A DNA stretch of 64,000 nucleotides from Streptomyces sp. NBC_00390 (GTDB taxonomy: Bacteria; Actinomycetota; Actinomycetes; Streptomycetales; Streptomycetaceae): NCBI RefSeq assembly GCF_036057275.1, contig NZ_CP107945.1:7130001-7194000 (forward strand), written 5' to 3'. A program made the position numbers and the translations under genes. The notes beneath the pieces were generated by a model. It did no database searches. It was not told the DNA's origin and saw only the letters and a program-made list of their open reading frames with translations. Positions 11,200 to 18,085 of the stretch are shown here, piece by piece. Every line of letters starts with the position of its first letter. Position 1 is the first letter of the stretch.

Positions 11200-12003
11200 G
11201 TGCAGGCGGAGGCAGGTGGCGTGGCTGGTTCTCTCCCTCAGGAGGGTATGTCGCGAAGGATCCTGAGGTCCGAGACCGCGCTCGTCCTCGCACTCTCGCT
11301 CGGGGCGAGTGCGATGTCGTCGCTGATCAGCTTTGTCGGCTCGGTGACGAAACCGGGTGGTCTGAAAGAGCAGGCGGCAAACCTCAACAGCTCGTTCGCC
11401 CCCGGGCGGCCCTGGCTGGATCTCGCCTGGCAGCTCTTCGGGATCACCACGGCCCTCGTTCCGGTCGCGCTGGTGGCGCACCTTCTGTACCGGGAACGGG
11501 CCGGCGGGATGCGGACGATCGGCTTCGACCGCAGCAGGCCCTGGCAGGACCTCGGGCGGGGCACGCTGGTCGCCGCGGGGATCGGCAGCGTGGGGCTCGT
11601 GTTCTATCTCGTGGTCCGGGCGTCGGGGGCCAATCTCACCGTGGTGCCGGAGTCGCTGCCCGATGTGTGGTGGAAGTACCCGGTGCTGATCCTCTCGGCG
11701 ATCCAGAACTCCGTCGTGGAGGAGGTGATCGTCGTCGGGTATCTGCTGCGCAGGCTGGACCAGTTGGGGTGGTCGCCGATGGGGTCACTGGCCGCGAGTT
11801 CGGTGCTGCGCGGCTCGTACCACCTTTACCAGGGCATCGGCGGCTTCGTCGGCAACATGGTGATGGGCGCCGTCTTCGTCCTGCTGTACCGGCGCTGGGG
11901 GCGGGTCGGGCCGCTGGTCGCCGCGCATGCGCTGCTCGACATCGTGGCCTTCGTCGGTTACGGGCTGCTGGTCGGGAAGGTGGGGTGGCTGCCCACGCCA
12001 TGA
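11200..12003 (+). CDS. CPBP family intramembrane glutamic endopeptidase
   Basis: A 267-residue polytopic membrane protein of the Abi/CAAX-processing type. Motif 1 has the paired glutamates at 174-175 (VEEVIVVGYLLRRL), motif 2 is RGSYHLYQGIGGF, and the third His lies in AAHALLDI. These are the catalytic residues of the family. Substrate is unknown. GGAGG at 11190-11194 suits GTG at 11200; GTG at 11197 or ATG at 11248 are alternatives. A 32-bp perfect palindrome follows. Confidence 0.85.
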   Translation: MQAEAGGVAGSLPQEGMSRRILRSETALVLALSLGASAMSSLISFVGSVTKPGGLKEQAANLNSSFAPGRPWLDLAWQLFGITTALVPVALVAHLLYRERAGGMRTIGFDRSRPWQDLGRGTLVAAGIGSVGLVFYLVVRASGANLTVVPESLPDVWWKYPVLILSAIQNSVVEEVIVVGYLLRRLDQLGWSPMGSLAASSVLRGSYHLYQGIGGFVGNMVMGAVFVLLYRRWGRVGPLVAAHALLDIVAFVGYGLLVGKVGWLPTP

Positions 12004-12024
12004 GAGCGGCGTGATGAGCAGGAC

Positions 12025-12056
12025 GAGGGGCGTACGGCCGCGGCCGTACGCCCCTC
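12025..12056. terminator. Perfect 32-bp palindrome, bidirectional terminator
   Basis: Sixteen-base arms beginning GAGGGGCGTACGG are exact complements with no spacer, so RNA from either strand folds into a long hairpin. It lies between the ends of the CPBP and PhzF genes. Confidence 0.8.
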
Positions 12057-12078
12057 ACGCTTACGTGGGCAGCACCGG

Positions 12079-12900
12079 TCAGGGTGCCGTGAGCAGCTCG
12101 CCGTCGATCACGGTCACGGCCCGGCCGGTGAGCAGTGTGCGATCGCCGCGCAGGGCGGTGTGGACCAGGCCGGAGCGGGCCGAGGCCTGCAGACCGGTCA
12201 GCTCGTCGCGTCCGAGCCGGTCGGACCAGTACGGCGCAAGAGCCGTGTGCGCACTGCCGGTGACCGGGTCCTCGTCGATGCCCACCCGGGGGAAGAAGCC
12301 GCGCGAGACGAAGTCGTAACCGGCCGAGGGGTCCGCGGCCGCGGCTGTGGCGATGATGCCGCGCTCGGACAGCGCCATGAGCCCGGCGAAGTCGGGCCTC
12401 AGACCCCGTACGGTCCGCTCGTCGGCCACCTCGACCAGCAGGTCGCCGATGTGCACGCCGGTGTCGTGGACGGACACCGCCTTCGCGCCGAGGGCCTCGG
12501 CAAGGCCCTCGGGGATCTCGACGGCGGTGAGCGGCGACGTGGGGAAGTCGAGGGTGATCGTTCCGTCCGGGTGGGCGGTGGCGGTGAGGATGCCGCAGCG
12601 CGCCGCGAAGCGGACCGTGCCGCTCGCGGTGCCCGTGGTGTGCAGGACATGGGCGGCGGCGAGCGTGGCATGGCCGCACATGTCGACCTCGGTGGCCGGG
12701 GTGAACCAGCGCAGCGCCCAGTCCGCCTCGCCGTGGGCGGGCAGCGGGTGGCAGAACGCGGTCTCCGAGAGATTCACCTCGGTCGCCACGTGCTGGAGCC
12801 AGGAGTCGTCCGGGAAGCCGTCGGAGTCCAGCAGCAGGACTCCGGCGGGGTTGCCCGTGAAGGGGCGGTCGGTGAAGGCGTCGACGATTCGAATCCGCAT
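12079..12900 (-). CDS. PhzF family isomerase
   Basis: A 273-residue protein of the PhzF/diaminopimelate-epimerase fold. It starts MRIRIVDAFTDRPFTGNPAG and has the catalytic glutamate at E46 (NLSETAF). DMCGHATLAAAHVL in the first half and DEDPVTGSAHTALAPYW in the second are the conserved mirror-image loops. No phenazine genes are nearby, so it is likely a housekeeping relative with unknown substrate. No strong ribosome site is seen; ATG 12900 is chosen by alignment with the family start. It is divergent from the padR gene. Confidence 0.9.
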   Translation of the reverse strand: MRIRIVDAFTDRPFTGNPAGVLLLDSDGFPDDSWLQHVATEVNLSETAFCHPLPAHGEADWALRWFTPATEVDMCGHATLAAAHVLHTTGTASGTVRFAARCGILTATAHPDGTITLDFPTSPLTAVEIPEGLAEALGAKAVSVHDTGVHIGDLLVEVADERTVRGLRPDFAGLMALSERGIIATAAAADPSAGYDFVSRGFFPRVGIDEDPVTGSAHTALAPYWSDRLGRDELTGLQASARSGLVHTALRGDRTLLTGRAVTVIDGELLTAP

Positions 12901-12987
12901 GCAGTGACCGTAGAGGTCCGGCAAAGCCGCAGGCCAAGGCCAATTCGAGGTCGTTGGACCGATCGAGTCTTGTCAGGCGACACATTC

Positions 12988-13023
12988 CGATATATCGTTG
13001 ACGCATCGCGACAGATCAACGAT
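12988..13023. promoter_or_regulatory. Probable PadR operator
   Basis: Two overlapping symmetries: CGATATATCG (12988-12997) is a perfect 10-bp palindrome, and ATCGTTGA (12994-13001) is repeated inverted as TCAACGAT (13016-13023) across 14 bases. The second arm ends two bases before the padR ribosome site GGAGGG. PadR proteins usually repress their own gene from such sites. Confidence 0.6.
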
Positions 13024-13038
13024 GGAGGGAGCGTAGCG

Positions 13039-13641
13039 ATGCGTTCACATGGACACGAACACGGTCGGGGTCATGGGCACTGCGGGCCCGGCCATCAAGG
13101 TCACGGTGAGTACGAGGCGCGACGTGCGGCGTTCGGGCCCTGGGGGCCACCTTTCGGCGGACCTTTCGGGGGCGGGCGCGGTCGCGGCGGCGGCCGGGGG
13201 CGCGCGCGGCGCGGTGATGTGCGTGCCTCGATCCTTGCCCTGCTCAAGGACCGCCCGATGCACGGCTACGAGATGATCCAGGAGATCGGCGAGCGCAGCG
13301 GCGGGGCCTGGAAGCCCAGTCCCGGCTCGGTCTATCCGACGCTTCAGCTGCTCGAGGACGAGGGGCTGATCGTCAGCGAGAGTGAGGGCGGCAAGAAGCT
13401 GTTCACGCTCACCGATGCCGGGCGCACCGAGGCCCAGTCGGGGCCGGAGGCTCCCTGGGAAGAGGCCGGGCGCGGCGTCGACTGGGACACGGTCAACGAG
13501 ATCCGGCAGGCCGGATTCGGTCTGATGGAGGCGTTCGGCCAGGTCTGGAAGACCGGTAGCGCCGAGCAGCGGCAGAAGGCCGTGGGCGTCATCAACGAAG
13601 CACGCAAGAAGCTGTATCTGATCCTCGCCGACGAGCACTGA
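13039..13641 (+). CDS. PadR family regulator with His-rich N-terminus
   Basis: A 200-residue regulator. Residues 1-23 hold seven His and one Cys (MRSHGHEHGRGHGHCGPGHQ), followed by a Gly/Arg-rich linker. The winged helix begins at RGDVRASILALLKDRPMHGYEMIQEI and shows the PadR hallmark SPGSVYPTLQLLEDEGLI. The C-terminal helices (NEIRQAGFGLMEAFGQVW) form the dimer arm. ATG at 13039 has GGAGGGA nine bases upstream; longer in-frame readings through 12160 run antisense to phzF and are rejected. The His cluster could bind Ni, Zn or Cu, which would make this a metal-responsive PadR; that is inference. Confidence 0.92.
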   Translation: MRSHGHEHGRGHGHCGPGHQGHGEYEARRAAFGPWGPPFGGPFGGGRGRGGGRGRARRGDVRASILALLKDRPMHGYEMIQEIGERSGGAWKPSPGSVYPTLQLLEDEGLIVSESEGGKKLFTLTDAGRTEAQSGPEAPWEEAGRGVDWDTVNEIRQAGFGLMEAFGQVWKTGSAEQRQKAVGVINEARKKLYLILADEH

Positions 13642-13672
13642 GCCGTCCGGGACGAGCGCCGAGCCGGCTCTG

Positions 13673-13709
13673 ACAGGAGCAGGGGTCCCGTGCGGGCCCC
13701 TGCTCCTGT
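13673..13709. terminator. Bidirectional terminator after padR
   Basis: A 13-bp perfect stem (ACAGGAGCAGGGG at 13673-13685 with its complement at 13697-13709) plus an inner CCC/GGG stem closing a GTGC loop. Confidence 0.85.
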
Positions 13710-13715
13710 GCGTGG

Positions 13716-14144
13716 TCAGGTCACCAGGCCGCCGAGCTTGCGCAGCGACTCGTTGAGCGCCGCGGTTGCCGAATCCTTGAGTTTGCCGGCCATCAGCGAC
13801 ACCGCGGCGCCGGTGAACTCCCCGTCGATGCGCACTGTGGTGGCGTCCCCGTCCGGGGTGAGGACGTACCGGGTGCCGACGTTGACGGACATCGGGCCCT
13901 TGCCCTTGATGGCGAACACCCGTTCCGCTTCCAACTCCTCGATGGTCCATGTCACTTCGGCGGGAAAGCCCATCAGTTTCATGTTCTCCGCGAACGTGGA
14001 GCCCGCCGCCAGGATGTCCGGACCGCCCTGGGGGAAGCTGGTGTGGGTCGCATTCCACCGGCCGTACGAGTCGAAGTCCGTCAGCTGGGCCCAGACCTTC
14101 CCGGCGGGCGCCTCGATACGTGCCTCTGCGCTGACTTCGGCCAT
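13716..14144 (-). CDS. SRPBCC (START-like) family protein
   Basis: A 142-residue protein with the helix-grip pattern of small polyketide-cyclase/CoxG-like proteins: VSAEARIEAPAGKVWAQLTD at the start, FPQGGPDILAAGSTF, then the long C-terminal helix GAAVSLMAGKLKDSATAALN. A hydrophobic ligand pocket is expected; the ligand is unknown. ATG at 14144 has AAGGGG upstream. It converges on padR with a shared terminator. The 250-base gap to its right (14145-14394) is divergent promoter DNA and holds the symmetric patch ACTG-N5-CAGT near 14210. Confidence 0.8.
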   Translation of the reverse strand: MAEVSAEARIEAPAGKVWAQLTDFDSYGRWNATHTSFPQGGPDILAAGSTFAENMKLMGFPAEVTWTIEELEAERVFAIKGKGPMSVNVGTRYVLTPDGDATTVRIDGEFTGAAVSLMAGKLKDSATAALNESLRKLGGLVT

Positions 14145-14394
14145 GCGACCACCCCTTCGGGTCGGGTTTCGGTGTCGCGGAACGTAGCTGCAGGTGCCGG
14201 AACATTCAATACTGATGAACAGTCAGATTGCGCCGCGCGGAGATACGGCAAGGCGGCGCGCCCCGGAGGGGGAACATGTCCCGATCTCATCCGTAAGGTG
14301 GACGGGCCGGCTGCGCGTCCGCAACCTCGGTGGGAGGCGGAAATGATTCCCCGCGGGGACGCCGGAGCGGCCGCGAACTGATGAGGTGGGACCT

Positions 14395-14973
14395 GTGCAA
14401 AGTCCGGTCCCGCGGGTGCCTGCCCAGACCACCCCTCTCCGTGCAGCCGTCGAAGGCGTACTCACCGAGGAGTTGGCCTCGGTGGTCGCCGGTGCGCGCA
14501 GACGGGCGCTCAGGGACGGCGACCGGCAGATCGACACGGCCCATCTGCTCCACTCCCTGATGGAGTCGGACCCCGAGGTGCGGGCCGCCGTCGGAGACGC
14601 TTCCCGGATCGCGCGCGTGCTCGGCTACCTCGTGCAGCGCAGCATCGGCTACGGGCTGCGCTGGCAGAGCTCGGTCGAGGACTCCGGTCCGGTTCCGGTA
14701 CTGCGGGAGGGGCGAAGTGCGGCAGGGAGTCCGGCCCGTCCGGGGGTGGATTCGGGGTCGGGCTGGTCGCCGTCGGCGGTGGCCGCCATGGAGGGTGCGT
14801 TCGCCCGGGCCGGGCTGCGCGGCGATGCGCGTGTGAGGGGCACGGATGTGCTCGCCTGCATCGCCGTGGACCCCCGGTGCCGGGCGGTCGAAGTGCTGCG
14901 GCGGGCCGGGGTCGACACGAACCTGCTGGCAGAGCGGATATCGGGCAGGTCTCGACATGTGTCACCCGGGTGA
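14395..14973 (+). CDS. Clp N-terminal domain-like protein
   Basis: A 192-residue soluble protein made of two Clp-N-type repeats: the first LTEELASVVAGARRRALRDGDRQIDTAHLLHSLME, the second WSPSAVAAMEGAFARAGLRGDARVRGTDVLACI. It lacks any ATPase module, so it is not a Clp ATPase; it may act as an adaptor or a stand-alone peptide-binding protein. GTG at 14395 has AGGTGGGA just upstream; GTG at 14386 is an alternative. Such proteins are common in streptomycetes. Confidence 0.75.
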   Translation: MQSPVPRVPAQTTPLRAAVEGVLTEELASVVAGARRRALRDGDRQIDTAHLLHSLMESDPEVRAAVGDASRIARVLGYLVQRSIGYGLRWQSSVEDSGPVPVLREGRSAAGSPARPGVDSGSGWSPSAVAAMEGAFARAGLRGDARVRGTDVLACIAVDPRCRAVEVLRRAGVDTNLLAERISGRSRHVSPG

Positions 14974-15004
14974 CGGTCCTGACTCGGCCTGACATGATGT
15001 GCCA

Positions 15005-16027
15005 ATGCGTGCGTCTCAGGGAAGGAGCGCCGGCCTGGGACTCGCCCTTGGCTCGGCGTTCGCGTTCGGTGGATCAGGTGTCGCGGCCAAGCCGCTGATC
15101 GAAGCGGGGCTCGACCCGCTGCATGTCGTCTGGCTGCGAGTGGCCGGCTCCGCTCTCATCATGCTGCCCGTGGCCTGGCGCCACCGGGCGCTGGTGGTGC
15201 GCAAGCCCGCGCTGCTGGCCGGGTTCGGCCTGCTGGCCGTGGCCGGCGTCCAGGCCTGCTACTTCGCCGCGATCTCCCGGATTCCTGTCGGCGTCGCGCT
15301 GCTCATCGAATACCTCGGCCCGGCGCTGCTCCTCGGCTGGATCCGTTTCGTCCAGCGCCGGCCCGTCACCCGGGCCGCGGCGGTCGGCGTGGCACTCGCC
15401 GTCGCCGGTCTCGCCTGCGTCGTCCAGGTCTGGTCGGGACTCGGCTTCGACGCGCTCGGGTTGCTGCTGGCGCTGGGGGCCGCGTGCTGCCAGGTCAGCT
15501 ACTTCGTCCTGGCCGACCACGGCACGGGCGGCGACGACGCGGCCGACCCGCTCGGGGTCATCGCGTACGGACTTCTCGTCGGCGCCGCGGTCCTCACGCT
15601 CGTGGCCCGGCCGTGGTCCATGGACTGGGCGCTGCTGGGCGGCAGTGCGGACATGAGCGGGACGGAGGTCCCCGCGGCGCTGCTCCTCGGCTGGGTCGTG
15701 CTCGTCGCGACCGTGCTTGCCTATGTCACCGGGGTCGTCTCGGTGCGCAAGCTCTCACCGCAGATCGCGGGAGTGGTGGCCTGTCTCGAGGCGGTCGTGG
15801 CGACCGTGCTGGCGTGGGTGCTGCTGGGTGAGCACCTGTCGGCACCGCAGATCGTGGGAGGTGCGCTGGTGCTGGCCGGTGCCTTCATCGCGCAGTCGCA
15901 GGCACCGAAGGCGCCGTCCGGGCCGGTTGCCTCGGGTGGGCCGCCGGCTGCGGGCGGTGCGCACGAGAGCGTCGGCGACGGCGTGCGCCCGGGGGCCGAG
16001 TTGGCGGCCCGACAGCCCACGGCATAG
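15005..16027 (+). CDS. EamA/DMT family exporter 1
   Basis: A 340-residue membrane protein with about ten transmembrane segments in two EamA repeats, ending in a hydrophilic Pro/Gly/Ala-rich tail. Typical DMT features: GSAFAFGGSGVAAKPLIEAG at the start, LLIEYLGPALLLGWI in the first repeat and VVACLEAVVATVLAWVLLGE in the second. Export of an amino acid or small metabolite is likely. ATG 15005 has no ribosome site but CATGAT lies six bases upstream, as in leaderless genes. Its stop is only 10 bases before the leader peptide of the next exporter. Confidence 0.88.
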   Translation: MRASQGRSAGLGLALGSAFAFGGSGVAAKPLIEAGLDPLHVVWLRVAGSALIMLPVAWRHRALVVRKPALLAGFGLLAVAGVQACYFAAISRIPVGVALLIEYLGPALLLGWIRFVQRRPVTRAAAVGVALAVAGLACVVQVWSGLGFDALGLLLALGAACCQVSYFVLADHGTGGDDAADPLGVIAYGLLVGAAVLTLVARPWSMDWALLGGSADMSGTEVPAALLLGWVVLVATVLAYVTGVVSVRKLSPQIAGVVACLEAVVATVLAWVLLGEHLSAPQIVGGALVLAGAFIAQSQAPKAPSGPVASGGPPAAGGAHESVGDGVRPGAELAARQPTA

Positions 16028-16037
16028 GGTGCCGATC

Positions 16038-16073
16038 ATGCACAAGACCGTACTTCCGCCGCCTGCCGCTTAG
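16038..16073 (+). CDS. Leader peptide MHKTVLPPPAA upstream of a DMT exporter
   Basis: An 11-codon ORF, ATG at 16038 to TAG at 16071-16073, with AGGGT eight bases upstream as a possible ribosome site. Three consecutive proline codons (7-9) are a known context for ribosome pausing. The codons from 16059 on form strand 1 of the RNA switch annotated next. I recognise no described leader peptide with this sequence. Its reality rests on the ribosome site, the Pro run and the matching RNA pairings; translation is not shown. Confidence 0.6.
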   Translation: MHKTVLPPPAA

Positions 16074-16192
16074 CGCGGGCGGCCCATCTGTGACGAAGAC
16101 CTGGCTCGGGGTGTCCCCGAGCGGTTTGTCGCTGCCCGCGTGACGGAGCCGAGCGACCAGCCCTTCAGTTCTTCACACGGAGAAGTCACGTG
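16059..16192 (+). promoter_or_regulatory. Candidate translational attenuator (four-strand RNA switch)
   Basis: Four strands can be read. Strand 1 (16059-16066, inside the leader ORF) pairs with strand 2 (16075-16082), 8 bp. Strand 3 (16137-16144) pairs with strand 4 (16185-16192), 8 bp including one G-U, and strand 4 contains the exporter's GTG start. Strands 2 and 3 can instead pair with each other (16073-16083 with 16131-16141, 11 bp with two G-U), enclosing a stable 8-bp hairpin at 16104-16122 with a UGU loop. Stalling of a ribosome on the leader would mask strand 1, favour 2:3 and free the start codon. This is the logic of erm-type attenuators; the inducer is unknown. Confidence 0.6.
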
Positions 16193-17170
16193 TCGATTCA
16201 TTCTTCATCTCCTGCTGCCGCCATGCCTGTCGGCCGGAGTCTCGTCTATCTGATCCTGGCCGGAGTCGCGTGGGGGACCGCGGGCGCGGCCGCCTCCCTC
16301 GTCTTCGCGGTGAGCGACCTCGGACCGCTCGCGCTGTCGTTCTGGCGCTGCGTGGGCGGTCTGGCGCTGCTGCTCGCGGTGCTTGCGGTACGGCGACGCT
16401 CCCGTGCCAGAGCCGCGACAGCGGTCGCGGCGGAGCCGCGGCGCCGCCGGCTGGTGCGTATCGCCGCCACGGGAGTGGGGCTCACCGTCTTCCAGAGTGC
16501 GTACTTCGCTGCGGTCGAGGCGACCGGGCTCGCGGTCGGCACCGTCGTCACGCTGGGCACGGGCCCTGTGCTCATCGCCCTCGGCGCGCGCCTGTCCATG
16601 GGTGAGCGGCTCGGGCGCGGCGGCACCCTCGCCGTCGCAGGCGCGCTCGCCGGCCTCGGTGTGCTGGTGCTCGGCAGTGACGGTGCCACGGTGCGGCCGG
16701 TCGGCGTCGCGCTCGCGGTGCTGTCGGCGGCCGGGTACTCGGCGATCACGTTGCTGACCCGGTGGCTGGGGCGCGAGGGGGGTGGCGGCGACTCGCTGTC
16801 GACGACGGCGTGGGCGTTCGCGATCGGATCGGTCGGGCTGCTGCCGATGGCGGTCGGCGAGGGGCTGCTGCCCCACACGGCTGATCCGGCGCGCGTGGTG
16901 TGGCTGCTGGTGTACGTGGCCGCCGTGCCGACGGCGCTGGCGTACGCCCTGTACTTCGCGGGCGCGGCCGTGGTCCGCGCGGCGACCGTTTCGGTGATCA
17001 TGCTTCTGGAGCCGGTGAGCGCGGCACTGATCGCGGTGACGGTCCTGGACGAGAGCCTGACGGCGGCGACGGTGGCGGGGACGTTGCTGTTGCTGTCGGC
17101 GGTTACGGGTCTCGCGGTGGCAGAGGCCAGGGGCGCGGCGCTGCGACGGCGCGCGCTCGTGCCGGCGTAG
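16190..17170 (+). CDS. EamA/DMT family exporter 2 (leader-controlled)
   Basis: A 326-residue membrane protein with ten predicted transmembrane helices in two EamA repeats: VYLILAGVAWGTAGAAASLVF opens the first, and SVIMLLEPVSAALIAVTVLDE carries the conserved Glu-Pro of the second. The family exports amino acids, nucleobases or drugs. GTG at 16190 has GGAGAAG four bases upstream, and that start region is predicted to be hidden in RNA structure. It lies downstream of exporter 1 with its own leader, so it probably responds to a separate signal. The 226 bases after it hold no gene. Confidence 0.9.
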   Translation: MSIHSSSPAAAMPVGRSLVYLILAGVAWGTAGAAASLVFAVSDLGPLALSFWRCVGGLALLLAVLAVRRRSRARAATAVAAEPRRRRLVRIAATGVGLTVFQSAYFAAVEATGLAVGTVVTLGTGPVLIALGARLSMGERLGRGGTLAVAGALAGLGVLVLGSDGATVRPVGVALAVLSAAGYSAITLLTRWLGREGGGGDSLSTTAWAFAIGSVGLLPMAVGEGLLPHTADPARVVWLLVYVAAVPTALAYALYFAGAAVVRAATVSVIMLLEPVSAALIAVTVLDESLTAATVAGTLLLLSAVTGLAVAEARGAALRRRALVPA

Positions 17171-17396
17171 CGCCGCGGACCCGCGTCCTTCGGGCGCGCT
17201 GTACCCGGGCGGGGCGGCTCGGTCCCCGACCGTGTCCGCATGCGTGGTGCGGGACTGCGGGAGGCCTCAGCGACCCCTGCTGCGGGACCCCGGTCTGCGG
17301 GCCGCGAGTCCGCAGGAAACCCGAGCCGTCCCGGCGGATCTTCCCGCGCCACCCTCGCGGCGGCCCGGCCCGGCCGGGGGCAGGGCCGGACGGCGG

Positions 17397-18050
17397 TTAC
17401 GCGCGGGACGTCACGTACGCGGGTACCGCCGTCGTGGCCGGGAGGTCCGCCGAGGGGACGGCCGGGCCGTAGGCCGGGGCGACCGGGACGACCCCCGCCC
17501 AGTGCGGGAGCGACAGGTCCGAGGGGTCGTCGTTCGGGCCGCCGGTGCGGGTCTTGGCCGAGACCTCGGTGAGGTCCAGGCGGATGACCGCCGTTGCCGC
17601 CAGTTCCTTGGTGTTCGCCGGGCGGGAGTCGGCGGAGCGGCCGGGGATCGCGTGGTCGACCAGGGCGTCCAGAGCCGCCCGCTTCTCGTGCGGGTCGGTG
17701 ACCTGGTGCGCCGTGCCGTGGACCACCACCGAGCGGTAGTTGAGCGAGTGGTGGAACGCGGAGCGCGCGAGCACCAGGCCGTCGACGTGGGTCACCGTCA
17801 GGCAGACCGGCAGCCCCGGATCCGCCTCCCCCGTCATGCGCAAGGGGCGGGAGCCCGTCGAGCCGTGGACGTACAGCGTCTCGCCGACCCGGGCGAAGAG
17901 CGTCGGCAGCACGACCGGAGCCCCGTCCCGTACGAAGCCGAGATGGCAGACGTAGGCCTCGTCGAGTATCGCGTGCACGAGCTCCCGGTCGTACGACGCG
18001 CGTTCCCTGGCGCGGGTGGGGACCGTGCGGGCGGTCGGCTCGTAGGACAT
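17397..18050 (-). CDS. Pyridoxamine 5'-phosphate oxidase family FMN-binding protein
   Basis: A 217-residue split-barrel flavoprotein. YVCHLGFVRDGAPVVLPTLFARVGETLYVHG and SRPLRMTGEADPGLPVCLTVTHVDGLVLARSAFHHSLNYRSVVVHG form the FMN-binding fold. It belongs to the group of PNPOx-like proteins commonly divergent from MocR regulators. The exact substrate is unknown; vitamin B6 metabolism is a guess from the partner. ATG at 18050 has GGAG six bases upstream; ATG at 18062 is an alternative. It is divergent from the MocR gene with only 35 bases between them. Confidence 0.85.
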   Translation of the reverse strand: MSYEPTARTVPTRARERASYDRELVHAILDEAYVCHLGFVRDGAPVVLPTLFARVGETLYVHGSTGSRPLRMTGEADPGLPVCLTVTHVDGLVLARSAFHHSLNYRSVVVHGTAHQVTDPHEKRAALDALVDHAIPGRSADSRPANTKELAATAVIRLDLTEVSAKTRTGGPNDDPSDLSLPHWAGVVPVAPAYGPAVPSADLPATTAVPAYVTSRA

Positions 18051-18085
18051 TGCAAACTCCATTGCACTAGTGCATAATCTAGTTT
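18050..18085 (+). promoter_or_regulatory. MocR promoter with embedded palindromic operator
   Basis: TTGCAA (18050-18055) and CATAAT (18073-18078) are 17 bases apart, a good vegetative promoter, and the GTG at 18086 lies seven bases beyond the -10 box, so the transcript should be leaderless. TGCACTAGTGCA (18063-18074), a perfect 12-bp palindrome, fills the spacer and touches the -10 box. A partial repeat CTAG follows at 18079 and 18089. MocR binding here would block its own promoter and control the divergent flavoprotein gene. Confidence 0.65.

Noticed and set aside
12079..12900. Phenazine gene cluster
   Set aside because: Only a PhzF-family isomerase is present; no other phz-type genes are nearby.
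12160..13038. In-frame 5' extension of the PadR gene
   Set aside because: It runs antisense through phzF; the ATG at 13039 has a strong ribosome site and begins the usual His-rich PadR start.
16074..16189. Known riboswitch class upstream of exporter 2
   Set aside because: I could not match it to guanidine, T-box, SAM or other common aptamer cores; the leader ORF with competing helices explains the structure better.
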